Assembly (NCBI RefSeq): GCF_023715585.1
Contig: NZ_JAMBOK010000001.1
Location: 1,054,001 to 1,118,000, forward strand
Reading direction: 5' to 3'
Source: Sporosarcina luteola
Lineage (GTDB): Bacteria > Bacillota > Bacilli > Bacillales_A > Planococcaceae
DNA length: 64,000 bases
In this document: positions 1 to 8,480 of the stretch, in pieces
How the letters are laid out: every line of letters begins with the position of its first letter
Numbering within the stretch: the stretch's first letter is position 1
Notes under the pieces: model-generated
Told to the model about the DNA's origin: nothing
The model's input: the letters and a program-made list of their open reading frames with translations, nothing else
Databases searched by the model: none
Made by a program: the position numbers and the translations under genes

Positions 1-195
1 ATATTCTTTCTGTTTAACGGTATGCATTTTTTTTAGTGCCTTGTACGTAAGATCCTGCATGACATCTAACGTGTCTTGATCATTTTTCATGTATGTAAAA
101 GCCATGCGATATAAAATCTCTTCGTCCATTTCAATCAGTGAGAGTATCGCTTGATGATCCCCAAGAATTGCCCGCTGCACGATTTCAGCTTCCAT
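1..195 (-). CDS. ECF-type RNA polymerase sigma factor, N-terminal part (runs off window)
   Basis: The first 65 codons of a minus-strand gene are visible; the rest lies beyond base 1. The peptide begins MEAEIVQRAILGDHQAI and continues with MAFTYMKNDQDTLDVMQDLT, the pattern of sigma-70 region 2 in extracytoplasmic-function sigma factors (core RNA polymerase binding and -10 recognition). The ATG at 195 directly abuts a GAGGAGG stretch, which is too close for ideal spacing, so the true start could be the GTG five codons inside. Regulon and anti-sigma partner cannot be seen. The family call rests on region 2 alone. Confidence 0.65.
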   Translation of the reverse strand, partial: MEAEIVQRAILGDHQAILSLIEMDEEILYRMAFTYMKNDQDTLDVMQDLTYKALKKMHTVKQKEY

Positions 196-381
196 CCTCC
201 TCGCCCCCTTCCTTCATTAGACGCAACGTTTCTTAATTTCGTTCAAAAAAGTCATCATTATTTAGAAAATCATTATATGCATTACGATTATTTCAACTTA
301 AACGACTGCTTATGCGGTATTTTTTTGCATTATTTTACAATCAATTACTTTTCCGGTTTTAAGTAATTATTAGGAGACACC

Positions 382-508
382 GTTGATTGAAGCGGAGGGC
401 GGCGACTCCGGCGGGAACAGCGCGAGCTGAAGACCCTGGACTGAGCGAAGCGAGGGAAGCGACTGAAGCCGTGCCCGCGGAACGCGTCTGCCTGCAGCGG
501 AAATCAAC
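382..508 (+). repeat. R element copy 1 (forward), imperfect palindromic intergenic repeat
   Basis: A G+C-rich non-coding block bounded by GTTGATT and AATCAAC as terminal inverted repeats. Internal conserved boxes are GGCGACTCC, GGGAACAGCGCGAGCTGAAG, ACCCTGGACTGAGCG, GAAGCCGTGCCCGCGG and GCGGAAATCAAC. The same boxes recur at 20620, 26159, 27530, 35631, 48210 and 49137. This type of element is common between genes of Bacillaceae and Planococcaceae genomes. Short reading frames across it are by-products of its composition. The rest of the gap from 200 to 700 holds only hairpin H and A+T-rich sequence with no convincing gene. Confidence 0.8.
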
Positions 509-545
509 ATTTCTAAGTATATTAATTCTGCACGAAATGAAAAAA

Positions 546-590
546 GACTGTAGACAAACACCATAACTTTTGGAGTTTATCTACAGTCTG
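546..590. repeat. H hairpin copy 1 (AGACTGTAG...CTACAGTCT)
   Basis: A long inverted repeat: AGACTGTAGACAAACACC pairs imperfectly with GGAGTTTATCTACAGTCT around a short A/T loop. Related hairpins at 35547-35597 and 48137-48177 also lie next to an R element, which suggests the hairpin belongs to the same repeat unit. It could act as a bidirectional terminator, but it has no clean T-run on the outgoing side. Confidence 0.65.
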
Positions 591-703
591 AGCCGTCCTC
601 AGAATGGAAAACGATTTCAAGCCTGCACACATTATTCAATTGAAATCGAAATGATACCAAAAGTATGCCAGTGTGCTTGCAAACCGCATCATTTCTACAT
701 AAA

Positions 704-775
704 CGGAGGCGAGAGGATTTGAACCCCCGCGGCGCGTGAACGCCCTAGCTGATTTCGAGTCAGCCCCCTTCAGCC
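704..775 (-). tRNA. tRNA-Ser(CGA) gene lacking its 5' end (probable pseudogene)
   Basis: Read on the minus strand, this matches a serine tRNA from the D-loop onward: GGCTGAAG, anticodon stem GCTGA/TCAGC around loop CTCGAAA (anticodon CGA at 755-757), a long variable arm, a T-arm with TTCAAAT, and the 3' acceptor strand CGCCTCC plus discriminator G. The matching 5' acceptor strand GGAGGCG and the first half of the D-arm are absent. Instead the sequence runs straight into the M repeat module (773-836), and nothing resembling the missing segment occurs before pssA. No CCA is encoded. An intact tRNA-Ser elsewhere, or UGA-anticodon wobble, would have to read UCG. Confidence 0.7.
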
Positions 776-836
776 AATCGAACCAAGAAGAGTTCGATTT
801 GCCGTATTTCTGCGTCTTTTTGCAGAAATTAAGGCA
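773..836 (+). repeat. M module copy 1 (double hairpin) fused to tRNA-Ser
   Basis: A roughly 64-nt unit: GCCAATCGAAC, a short loop, GTTCGATT (hairpin one), then GCCGTATTTCTGCG, a T-rich loop, GCAGAAAT (hairpin two), ending TTAAGGCA. The same unit is found at 26205, 27713 (inverted), 48255 and 57288, and as hairpin one only at 35676. Here it replaces the 5' part of a tRNA-Ser gene. No open reading frame is associated. Confidence 0.75.
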
Positions 837-863
837 TCTCTCTTAAACACTTATCAAAGTAAG

Positions 864-1397
864 TTACACCTTTGCGATTCTAACATTACTCACCATTGCC
901 AACCCGAGGACGACCATGATAATGACGAAAAAGGGAGGTCCTATATAAGGGCTCAGAAAGTATGACAATGTCAATAAAACGCCAGCTGCTGTAATCGGAA
1001 GTCCATAAAAGGACCCGTCAAACTCCTTGACATTGTAGCGAGCGAGACGGACGGCTCCAGCGGCGATGTAAAAGACTGTTGCCGCAATTCCAACCCATAG
1101 CATCGAAGATAAATCAGTCATATAGATTAGAAGCGCAGGAGCTACCCCGAATGATACAATATCACTTAAGGAATCCAGTTCTTTGCCAAACAATGATTCA
1201 GAGTGAAAGTGCCGCGCTGCCATGCCATCGAACCGGTCAAACAAAGCTGCAAGAAATATGAACACCAGGCTCATATGGCCAAGATCCCGGGCGATAAGGA
1301 TAATCGCTATGATTCCAAAGCTTAAGTTTGTAATTGTAATTGCATTCGCCACTTGGCCTTTTATTTTCGTATAATCTAAGTATCTAGATAAAAACAT
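864..1397 (-). CDS. pssA: CDP-diacylglycerol--serine O-phosphatidyltransferase
   Basis: Makes phosphatidylserine from CDP-diacylglycerol and L-serine at the membrane, the first committed step to phosphatidylethanolamine. The 177-residue protein has several hydrophobic segments and the CDP-alcohol phosphotransferase signature: FDRFDGMAARHF around residues 53-64, followed by GKELDSLSD, supplying the metal- and substrate-binding aspartates. A GGAGG site lies seven bases before the ATG. It is divergent from psd, the next enzyme of the pathway, across only 63 bp, so the two probably share a control region. Length fits the Gram-positive type II PssA family. Confidence 0.93.
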   Translation of the reverse strand: MFLSRYLDYTKIKGQVANAITITNLSFGIIAIILIARDLGHMSLVFIFLAALFDRFDGMAARHFHSESLFGKELDSLSDIVSFGVAPALLIYMTDLSSMLWVGIAATVFYIAAGAVRLARYNVKEFDGSFYGLPITAAGVLLTLSYFLSPYIGPPFFVIIMVVLGLAMVSNVRIAKV

Positions 1398-1460
1398 GAC
1401 GATACCTCCAGTATTGTTATCCTACTAAACTACCAATCACAAACATAGGAGACGGTTGAA

Positions 1461-2240
1461 TTGAAAAAAATAGTATTTAAACGCTTTGTCGAATTAAGCG
1501 GACATCCCACATCTTCCACTTTATTAAAAACAATTGCCACCTCACGCCTAAGCCGGAAACTCATCAAACCGTTTGCGAAGACATACCATATTAACGAAGA
1601 GGAAGCAGAATTTCCAATCGATCAGTATGATAGCCTTCAAGCTTATTTTACGCGCAATTTGAAAAAGGGTTCACGGCCGATCGACAGACGTCCCAATACC
1701 CTAATTTCCCCGGTTGACGGTGTCGTCACGGAATTCGGAACGATTGGCATGAATCAGACGTTTATGATTAAGAACCATCTATATAGTATAAACCAGGTTT
1801 TGGGAGATGAAAAGAGAGCAATTCCATTTAAAGGTGGATTCTTTTATATTTTTTACCTCTCCCCCAGCCATTATCACCATTTCCATTATCCCTACGACGG
1901 TGAAATTGTATCGAGATATGCGCTCGGTACAACTTCCTATCCGGTAAATGATCTAGGCTTACGGTTAGGCAACCAGCCTTTTGCGACAAATTACCGAATC
2001 ATTTCTGAACTGATGACGACTCATGGCAGGATGGCAATGATTAAAGTCGGGGCTCTGAACGTGAATAGCATTCATATCTTGGATTCCTCCACTTCATGTG
2101 AGAAAGGCTCAAAGTTCGGTCACTTCTCATTCGGATCAACCGTCATTTTATTCTTAGAGAATAACGGCTCTTTCCGTCCTACAATTCCGGTGAATTCCGA
2201 AGTGAAGATGGGACAATCCGTCGGGGAATGGGAGAACTAG
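1461..2240 (+). CDS. psd: Phosphatidylserine decarboxylase proenzyme
   Basis: Decarboxylates phosphatidylserine to phosphatidylethanolamine. The 259-residue proenzyme contains PVDGVV near residue 90, the His-rich segment PSHYHHFHYP, and a C-terminal FGST motif with Ser226. In this family, self-cleavage before that serine yields the beta chain and a short alpha chain of about 34 residues carrying the pyruvoyl cofactor. The start is a TTG at 1461, nine bases after AGGAG; no nearer ATG fits. It sits head-to-head with pssA. The usual LGST is FGST here, a mild variation. Confidence 0.95.
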   Translation: MKKIVFKRFVELSGHPTSSTLLKTIATSRLSRKLIKPFAKTYHINEEEAEFPIDQYDSLQAYFTRNLKKGSRPIDRRPNTLISPVDGVVTEFGTIGMNQTFMIKNHLYSINQVLGDEKRAIPFKGGFFYIFYLSPSHYHHFHYPYDGEIVSRYALGTTSYPVNDLGLRLGNQPFATNYRIISELMTTHGRMAMIKVGALNVNSIHILDSSTSCEKGSKFGHFSFGSTVILFLENNGSFRPTIPVNSEVKMGQSVGEWEN

Positions 2241-2271
2241 TAATAGCTTTCACTCTATAAATGTTATTTAT

Positions 2272-2286
2272 TAATAATCATTATAA
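2272..2286 (+). promoter_or_regulatory. PerR-type operator upstream of katA
   Basis: TAATAATCATTATAA matches the known Bacillus PerR box TTATAATNATTATAA at all but one position and is nearly a perfect palindrome. It lies about 80 bp before the katA start, upstream of a plausible -10 (TATATT at 2317-2322). PerR is the peroxide-sensing repressor of katA in B. subtilis; binding here is inferred from the sequence only. Confidence 0.7.
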
Positions 2287-2366
2287 TTAACTGTGGATTT
2301 CGCCTACAGGCTATGCTATATTGAAAAATAAGGATAGTAGATTATTAATTCAAGGGGGCATTATCA

Positions 2367-3863
2367 ATGACGAACAATGATAATCATTCTCAAAAGAAGT
2401 TGACGACCGCTGCCGGTGCACCTGTTGTGGACAACCAAAACTCGATGACTGCGGGGCCTCGTGGGCCTGTCCTGTTACAGGACGTATGGTTGATTGAAAA
2501 GCTAGCGCATTTCGACCGCGAAGTCATACCTGAACGACGCATGCATGCGAAAGGATCAGGTGCTTACGGAACTTTCACGGTGACAAATGATATCACCCAA
2601 TACACAAGGGCTAAGTTATTCTCCGAGATCGGCAAAAAGACGGATATGTTCGCCCGATTTTCAACAGTTGCAGGCGAACGAGGTGCTGCTGATGCTGAAC
2701 GCGACATCCGTGGATTCGCGCTTAAGTTTTATACAGAAGAAGGTAACTGGGATCTGGTCGGAAACAATACGCCCGTCTTCTTCTTTAGAGACCCCCTTCA
2801 ATTCCCTGACTTGAATCATGCCGTCAAAAGGGATCCACGTACAAATATGAGAAGTGCGACAAACAACTGGGATTTCTGGACTTCCCTTCCTGAAGCATTA
2901 CACCAAGTGACCATCGTCATGAGTGAACGCGGAATTCCGAAGACATATCGCCATATGCACGGCTTCGGTAGCCATACGTACAGCATGATCAATGCCAACA
3001 ATGAGCGTGTGTGGGTGAAGTTCCATTTCCGTTCCCAGCAAGGGATTGAGAATTTGACGGACGAGCAGGCAACTGAATTGATCGGCACGGACCGTGAAAC
3101 TCACCAACGTGATTTATTAGAAAGCATCGACAACGGCAACTTCCCTAAATGGAAAATGTATATCCAAGTGATGACAGAAGAGCAGGCATTGAATATGCCT
3201 TATAACCCGTTCGATTTGACGAAAGTCTGGTATAAAGGTGACTTCCCTCTTATCGAGGTTGGCGAATTCGAATTAAACCGTAATCCGGATAATTACTTTG
3301 CAGAAGTGGAGCAGGCCGCGTTTACACCAGCGGCGATCGTACCGGGTATCGGCTTCTCACCTGATAAAATGTTGCAGGCAAGATTATTCTCTTATGGTGA
3401 TGCCCAACGGTATCGCCTCGGCGTCAACCACCATCAGATTCCGGTCAACTCTCCTAAATGCCCATTCCATAGTTTCCATCGTGATGGCGCGATGCGGGTG
3501 GACGGCAATCATGGCAGCAGAACTTCCTATGAACCGAACAGCTTCGGAGAATGGAGAGAACAGCCTGATTTCAAAGAGCCGCCGCTTAAAATCTATGACG
3601 ATGCAGCGCACTGGGATTTCCGTCAGGATGACGATGATTACTTTACGCAACCGGGCAAGTTGTTTAATTTGATGAACGAGGAACAGAAGGAATTATTATT
3701 CGGTAATACCGCCCGCAACCTTGGCGACGCCCCGAATGAAATAAAATACCGCCATATCCGCCACTGTTACCAAGCGGATCCCGCTTATGGTGCAGGTGTA
3801 GCCGCTGCACTTGGCATATCAATGGACGATGTATTGGTTAAACAAGAAGTTACGAGCAATTGA
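2367..3863 (+). CDS. katA: Catalase (heme, monofunctional, small-subunit)
   Basis: Converts hydrogen peroxide to water and oxygen in the cytoplasm. The 498-residue protein has the distal histidine in [14 protein letters not shown] (His60), the FARFSTV segment, the distal asparagine in [12 protein letters not shown], and the proximal heme tyrosine in [14 protein letters not shown] near residue 345. Length fits clade 3 small-subunit catalases. The ATG at 2367 follows AAGGGGG. It is monocistronic, with a PerR-like box upstream and a strong terminator directly after the stop, as expected for an oxidative-stress gene. Confidence 0.96.
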   Translation: MTNNDNHSQKKLTTAAGAPVVDNQNSMTAGPRGPVLLQDVWLIEKLAHFDREVIPERRMHAKGSGAYGTFTVTNDITQYTRAKLFSEIGKKTDMFARFSTVAGERGAADAERDIRGFALKFYTEEGNWDLVGNNTPVFFFRDPLQFPDLNHAVKRDPRTNMRSATNNWDFWTSLPEALHQVTIVMSERGIPKTYRHMHGFGSHTYSMINANNERVWVKFHFRSQQGIENLTDEQATELIGTDRETHQRDLLESIDNGNFPKWKMYIQVMTEEQALNMPYNPFDLTKVWYKGDFPLIEVGEFELNRNPDNYFAEVEQAAFTPAAIVPGIGFSPDKMLQARLFSYGDAQRYRLGVNHHQIPVNSPKCPFHSFHRDGAMRVDGNHGSRTSYEPNSFGEWREQPDFKEPPLKIYDDAAHWDFRQDDDDYFTQPGKLFNLMNEEQKELLFGNTARNLGDAPNEIKYRHIRHCYQADPAYGAGVAAALGISMDDVLVKQEVTSN

Positions 3864-3867
3864 AACA

Positions 3868-3910
3868 AAAAATGCCAACGACAGGATTTCTCCTCTCGTT
3901 GGCATTTTTC
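3868..3910 (+). terminator. Rho-independent terminator of katA
   Basis: AAAATGCCAACGA pairs with TCGTTGGCATTTTT around a loop, followed by a T-run. It starts five bases after the katA stop. Confidence 0.92.
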
Positions 3911-4012
3911 TTGCCGCAAATCAATAAATATATATGACTTGAAAATCTTCTATAGCTCCATTGAATAAATCGGCCAACCCCTCCATATCCTATGGGATAA
4001 AGTGAAACTTCA

Positions 4013-4115
4013 ATCAGTGGGTTTTTCCACTGATTAATTGAACAAAGGCTAAGTACGCAACGTCCTGTTGCAACGCCTTTGTGACCTGCTTCATGCAGGC
4101 CCGAACCAATCGGGC
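4013..4115 (+). repeat. Hairpin plus B-family repeat core (copy 1)
   Basis: The gap between katA and the next gene (3911-4202) contains a perfect hairpin AATCAGTGG...CCACTGATT (about 4013-4037). It is followed by a segment with GTCCTGTTGCAACGCC, GTGACCTGCTTCATGCAGG and CCGAACC. This core resembles segments at about 33290-33355 (inverted) and 57170-57222, suggesting a second intergenic repeat family. Copy boundaries are uncertain because divergence is high. Confidence 0.5.
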
Positions 4116-4202
4116 ATTTACTGGGTGTTGATTTCCCACTTGTGGCAAATCTTACAGCCAGTTAGTGCGGGATATACGCCAATTATGTCAGGAGTGATAC
4201 AT

Positions 4203-4541
4203 ATGGAGACGGTCAAGGCGATGCCATCATCCAAGGACAGGTTATTGAATACGTGCTTTCTTCTATTTTGCCTATGCATGATCGATGCAATCTTCACTGA
4301 TTTCGGCATCCGTTACGGTCATATTGAAGAAGCAAATCCATTAGTCCGTTCCCTTTATGATCTGAATATCATTGCATTCTATTTACTCAAGTCAAGTCTT
4401 CCAATTATACTCTTCCTATTTATGAAATACATGAAACCATCATTACTTGTAAAAAACTTGCTCATTGTTGCACTTATCATCTATACAATTGTAACCTTTA
4501 TCCACATTTCCTGGATCATTGTCGTCACTGCATTCATTTAG
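4203..4541 (+). CDS. DUF5658 family small membrane protein
   Basis: A 112-residue protein with about three hydrophobic segments. Its central DAIFTDFGIRYGHIEEANPL followed by LVRSLYDLN resembles the DUF5658 family, whose function is unknown. I chose the ATG at 4203 because AGGAG lies nine bases upstream; the longer frame from 4068 runs through a repeat-like, non-coding-looking segment. Its 3' end overlaps the convergent DUF368 gene by 8 bp. Family assignment is from the conserved NPL-type loop and topology. Confidence 0.7.
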   Translation: METVKAMPSSKDRLLNTCFLLFCLCMIDAIFTDFGIRYGHIEEANPLVRSLYDLNIIAFYLLKSSLPIILFLFMKYMKPSLLVKNLLIVALIIYTIVTFIHISWIIVVTAFI

Positions 4542-5352
4542 CTGATGGGCTGATTGCATTGAATATATTTGCCACAATCAAACCGGTGATGAGAGCAATG
4601 ACGCTCATTACAAACGGCGTCCCGCTTTCAGGGATGCCCGGGTAAATGACAAATATCGAACCGATGATCAAGCCGATAATGATTGCGAACATGGCATGAG
4701 TGAATTTATTCAATAAATAATGGATTGCCTTGCTGCTAATAATGAAGCCTACAATGACTCCAGCACCGATAACAATGATGATAGGAATATTAAAGGTGGA
4801 TAGTGCGTTGATTGCCGTTGCGTAAACACCGAGCAGCAGCAAAACAAACGAACCGCTCACGCCAGGCAACAGCATGGCCATGCTTCCTGCCCACCCTGCC
4901 AAAAACAATCCGACCGTGTTCTGCAAAGTTAATGATGTAATAATTCCTGTTTCTGCGGGCTTGATGAATACGGTCGCAGCCAAAGCAGCACCGACGAGCA
5001 GCAAGAGGATGAAATGGCCGATCTTAAAGTTCTTCCTGACACCCGCCTGCCTTGAAATGTACGGCACGACACCGATAATCAGTCCCAAGAAGAAAAATTG
5101 TGTAGGTTGGGGATATTCTTTCAACAAGAAGTCGATGACCCTGCTGAAGAGCAGCAATGTCAAGCCGACCCCGATGCCTAACGGAAGTAAAAAGCCGATA
5201 TGCTTTTTCCACTCCCGGCTGAAAAAGCCGCTGATTGCAAGTAATAATCGATCATATATGCCAAGAATGAACGCGATTGTCCCACCGCTCACTCCCGGAA
5301 TCAAGTCGCTAATTCCCATCAGGAATCCGCGATAAATGTTTTTCCATTCCAT
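4534..5352 (-). CDS. DUF368 membrane protein (PopT-like undecaprenyl-phosphate translocase)
   Basis: A 272-residue polytopic membrane protein. It shows the paired family signatures GISDLIPGVSGGTIAFILG near the N-terminus and MLLPGVSGSFVLLLLGVY in the middle, an internal repeat typical of DUF368. DUF368 proteins (PopT in Staphylococcus aureus and Vibrio cholerae) have been implicated in returning undecaprenyl phosphate across the membrane for cell-wall synthesis; the role here is inferred from the family. I set the start at the ATG at 5352, preceded by GGAGG nine bases away, dropping an unsupported 27-residue extension. Confidence 0.85.
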   Translation of the reverse strand: MEWKNIYRGFLMGISDLIPGVSGGTIAFILGIYDRLLLAISGFFSREWKKHIGFLLPLGIGVGLTLLLFSRVIDFLLKEYPQPTQFFFLGLIIGVVPYISRQAGVRKNFKIGHFILLLLVGAALAATVFIKPAETGIITSLTLQNTVGLFLAGWAGSMAMLLPGVSGSFVLLLLGVYATAINALSTFNIPIIIVIGAGVIVGFIISSKAIHYLLNKFTHAMFAIIIGLIIGSIFVIYPGIPESGTPFVMSVIALITGLIVANIFNAISPSAK

Positions 5353-5473
5353 ACTGCAGTTCCTCCAATATCTTTTCAATGATAGTAGTATACCATTTAC
5401 CGTTTGCGGTAAGCCATATAAAGTCCATTCCAATGTTTTTTAAAACTCCAACAATCAACCAATATTACTCTGA

Positions 5474-5511
5474 ATAAAAAACGCTCGGGCGTCAAACCAC
5501 ACCCAAGCGTA
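5474..5511 (-). terminator. Rho-independent terminator of trhO
   Basis: Read on the minus strand, ACGCTTGGGTGT pairs with ACGCCCGAGCGT and is followed by TTTTTTATT, just after the trhO stop. Confidence 0.85.
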
Positions 5512-5520
5512 CATAATTTA

Positions 5521-6498
5521 TTATATAGCAGCTGATGCTTCGTTACGTTTAGCTGCAATCGCTTCAATTCTGTTGTTGAATTCATCCACCGTCATATTCT
5601 GTTCGACAAAGTAGCGGTTGCGCGGATGTGTACGGCATTCGTCCGAACAGCTGCGCATATAGAAATGCTCGTTTTCTTCAGAGCATAAGATTTTCGCGTT
5701 ACACTCAGGGTTGGCACAGTTCACATATCTCTCGCAAGGTGTACCGTCAAAATGATCGCGACCAACGATGACATGTTCAACTTGATTGATCGGAACCGCA
5801 ATCCTTTCGTCGAATACGTAGCATTGACCGTCCCAAAGCTGGCCTTTCGCTACTGGATCTTTGCCGTAAGTGACAATTCCGCCTTGTAGATGGGCAACGT
5901 CCTCGAAACCTTCACGCTTCATCCAGCCTGTGAACTTCTCACATCTGATTCCGCCTGTACAGTACGCAAGAACTTTCTTCCCTTCAAACATTTCCCTGTT
6001 TTCTTGGACCCATTGTGGAAGGTCACGGAATGTCTCGACATCAGGTCGAATAGCGCCTCTGAAATGACCAAGATCATACTCGTAATCATTTCTCGTGTCC
6101 AACACAATCGTGTTTTCGTCTTGCATCCGCTCCAGGAACTCTTCAGGCTTTAAATATTCGCCAGTCAATTCCAACGGGTTGATGTCATCCTCCAAGCTCA
6201 GGTTAACGATTTCCTTCCGATAGCGGACGTGCATTTTCTTGAACGCATGTCCATCTGTTTCATCGATCTTGAACCAAAGATCTTTGAAGCGTTCATCGCT
6301 ATGCATCTTCTCCATATAAGCATCCGTCTGTTCAATTGTACCGGAACATGTACCGTTAATGCCTTCTTCCCCGATTAAAATACGTCCTTTTAATCCTAAT
6401 TCCTTACAAAACTCCAAATGCTCGGCAACAAATGTTTCTGGGTCTTCAATGTGTACGTATTTATAGTACAACAATACCCGATATGCTCCTGTTTCCAT
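5521..6498 (-). CDS. trhO: tRNA uridine(34) hydroxylase, rhodanese family
   Basis: TrhO (formerly UPF0176/YceA/YbfQ) oxidises U34 to 5-hydroxyuridine in some tRNAs. The 325-residue protein has an N-terminal acylphosphatase-like domain ([16 protein letters not shown]), a rhodanese domain with [15 protein letters not shown], the active-site loop [14 protein letters not shown] containing the catalytic cysteine, and a Cys-rich C-terminus (CANPECN, CSEEN, CSDECR) that may bind metal. I chose the ATG at 6498 with AAGGTGG upstream over a longer frame starting at 6561. It is monocistronic, with its own terminator. Confidence 0.9.
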   Translation of the reverse strand: METGAYRVLLYYKYVHIEDPETFVAEHLEFCKELGLKGRILIGEEGINGTCSGTIEQTDAYMEKMHSDERFKDLWFKIDETDGHAFKKMHVRYRKEIVNLSLEDDINPLELTGEYLKPEEFLERMQDENTIVLDTRNDYEYDLGHFRGAIRPDVETFRDLPQWVQENREMFEGKKVLAYCTGGIRCEKFTGWMKREGFEDVAHLQGGIVTYGKDPVAKGQLWDGQCYVFDERIAVPINQVEHVIVGRDHFDGTPCERYVNCANPECNAKILCSEENEHFYMRSCSDECRTHPRNRYFVEQNMTVDEFNNRIEAIAAKRNEASAAI

Positions 6499-6869
6499 TT
6501 CTTCGACCACCTTCTGTTTGTTTTCTTTGCAGTAGAAATAACAGCTTGATCGGTTTAACAATATTTGATTGTAAACACTTAACAGCTCACCCGTATTTGC
6601 AAGATCCGGGCATTTGACAGTATACCATAAAATTGTACTGCTAAAAAGAAGTTTCTCCTCATTAAAATTTTATAAACTCCATATCATTCGACCTTATTTG
6701 CCCATCCCCAAACGGTACAAAAGTGTAGTATACTTCTAGTATAAAAGATTCGACATTTTTCCCGATTATCTGAAACTATCCATAGAGTCACTCCGTCTAA
6801 CTTTACAGGAAGCTCAATCAGGAAGGTTGATAGAATTCTTACAAGAAAATCAAAAAGGGGCCTCGCGAA

Positions 6870-8387
6870 ATGAATAGAAAGCGCCATAACGCGCGATCTG
6901 TAGGGATCGACATCACTTTTTCCATTGCTATTGTCCTACTGACAATAAGCGCCATACTCCTCGTCTTCATGACAGAAAAAGACGGGACCGCGTCACAGCC
7001 TGATGAGAAGGAGACGATTTCCTCCATCCCTGTGGAAACGGAACAAATAGATTCAAACTATCCAGGCATCAAAATTATTACAAAAACATCAAACGACAAA
7101 AACGCTCCTTATGCCATTCAATATCCACAGAGCATACATACCAGTTTCAATACGGAAGTCAAAAGCTATATAGAAGAAGTCCAAGCAAGATACCTTGAAA
7201 CGATGATTGAGAAAAAACGTCTTGATGGAAAAACGTCGGGAGAATTGAACGTCTCCTACGAAACGCTGCCCCACTCTTCAGGGATTTACTCATTTGTCGT
7301 TCTCACTGGCAGCAGCTTCAGCGAATCAGAAGCAGGTAAAATGGAAATCCGTTCATTCCATTTGAATCCAGAGACAGGAGAAGATTTTTCTATTAAGGAC
7401 TTACTGGCAGGAGATTCCAACCGCCTCCAGACGCTCGCTTCATCTGTGCGCCGGGCGATTCACAAAGATGAAACGCTGCAGGAACATCTTTTTGAGGATG
7501 ATTTGGAGAAATATACAGAGCCTCGCTGGATGAATTATCGAAATTTTGCCCTCACAGAGGATGCACTCATCATCTACTTCGATGAAAACACGATAGCGGA
7601 TAGCTTGGTTGGACCACCGATCGTCTCAGTTCCTGTGGACGCTATAGACGAATTGCTATCTTCGGCGTTCAAGCCCGAAGACATGGAAGATGCGATTGAA
7701 ATCCCGAATCAGGGGTCAATGGATTCATCGAAAGAAGAACAAAACGGTGAGCATCCCGACAAATCAACAGAATCGGATACAGTAAGCGATGAGCAATCTA
7801 AGGATTCTCCACCAACTGGAACCGTCCGTAAAAAAGTCGCTTTGACATTTGATGATGGTCCAGATCCAAAAGTGACGAGACAAATATTAGAAACCCTTCA
7901 AATGCACGATGCCAAAGCAACATTCTTCATGCTCGGCAGCCGTGTTGAATACTACTCGGACATCGTCAATGAAATGAAGGATGCCGGCCATGAATTGGGC
8001 AACCATACATGGAACCATGCAGATTTAACAAAGTTAAGCCCTGAGCGCATTGCAAAAGAGATCGATAAGACTTCTGCAATGATCGAGGATGTGACCGGAC
8101 AAAAAGTCGAAGCATTTCGACCTCCCTACGGAGCCGTCAATGACGCTGTCAACAATATGACCGGATTGCCGATCGTATTATGGGACGTAGATACACAAGA
8201 TTGGAAGTATCGCGATCCCGCTAGAATTCTTCAAGTTGTTAAAGAGAATGTGAAGGATGGCAGCATCATACTAATGCATGACATCCACCAATCGACAGCC
8301 GACGGACTTGATGCCGTTCTACTGTATTTGAAAAGTGAAGGTTATGATTTTGTTACCGTTAAGGAATTGGAAGAGACATCCCTCTGA
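6870..8387 (+). CDS. Polysaccharide deacetylase, PdaC-like
   Basis: A 505-residue secreted or membrane-anchored enzyme: one N-terminal hydrophobic segment (about residues 14-34), a DUF3298/DUF4163-like region (about 50-250), an acidic linker rich in S, E, D and K (about 260-310), then a NodB domain. NodB motifs are complete: LTFDDGPDP (metal and catalytic Asp), HTWNH (metal His pair), RPPYG, LWDVDTQDW and LMHDIH. The layout matches B. subtilis PdaC, which N-deacetylates peptidoglycan and modulates lysozyme resistance; the exact substrate is inferred. ATG at 6870 has AAAGGGG upstream; a terminator overlaps the stop. Confidence 0.88.
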   Translation: MNRKRHNARSVGIDITFSIAIVLLTISAILLVFMTEKDGTASQPDEKETISSIPVETEQIDSNYPGIKIITKTSNDKNAPYAIQYPQSIHTSFNTEVKSYIEEVQARYLETMIEKKRLDGKTSGELNVSYETLPHSSGIYSFVVLTGSSFSESEAGKMEIRSFHLNPETGEDFSIKDLLAGDSNRLQTLASSVRRAIHKDETLQEHLFEDDLEKYTEPRWMNYRNFALTEDALIIYFDENTIADSLVGPPIVSVPVDAIDELLSSAFKPEDMEDAIEIPNQGSMDSSKEEQNGEHPDKSTESDTVSDEQSKDSPPTGTVRKKVALTFDDGPDPKVTRQILETLQMHDAKATFFMLGSRVEYYSDIVNEMKDAGHELGNHTWNHADLTKLSPERIAKEIDKTSAMIEDVTGQKVEAFRPPYGAVNDAVNNMTGLPIVLWDVDTQDWKYRDPARILQVVKENVKDGSIILMHDIHQSTADGLDAVLLYLKSEGYDFVTVKELEETSL

Positions 8388-8416
8388 ACAACTACTTGTT
8401 CAGAGGGTTTTCTTTG
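8379..8416 (+). terminator. Rho-independent terminator of the PdaC-like gene
   Basis: CCCTCTGAACA pairs with TGTTCAGAGGG, followed by TTTTCTTTG. The upstream arm includes the stop codon. Confidence 0.9.
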
Positions 8417-8480
8417 TTGACTATATATTTTATTTTCGAATCCTGTTATAATGACATTAGAACAGAATGGAGGGTCTGAT

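Noticed and set aside
151..366. Plus-strand 71-residue frame near the left edge
   Set aside because: It overlaps the sigma-factor start on the other strand, shows no ribosome site and has a low-complexity composition.
704..790. Complete tRNA-Ser gene
   Set aside because: No 5' acceptor strand complementary to CGCCTCC exists in the adjacent sequence.
4068..4202. N-terminal extension of the DUF5658 protein
   Set aside because: The extension runs through a repeat-like segment; AGGAG at the proper distance supports the ATG at 4203.
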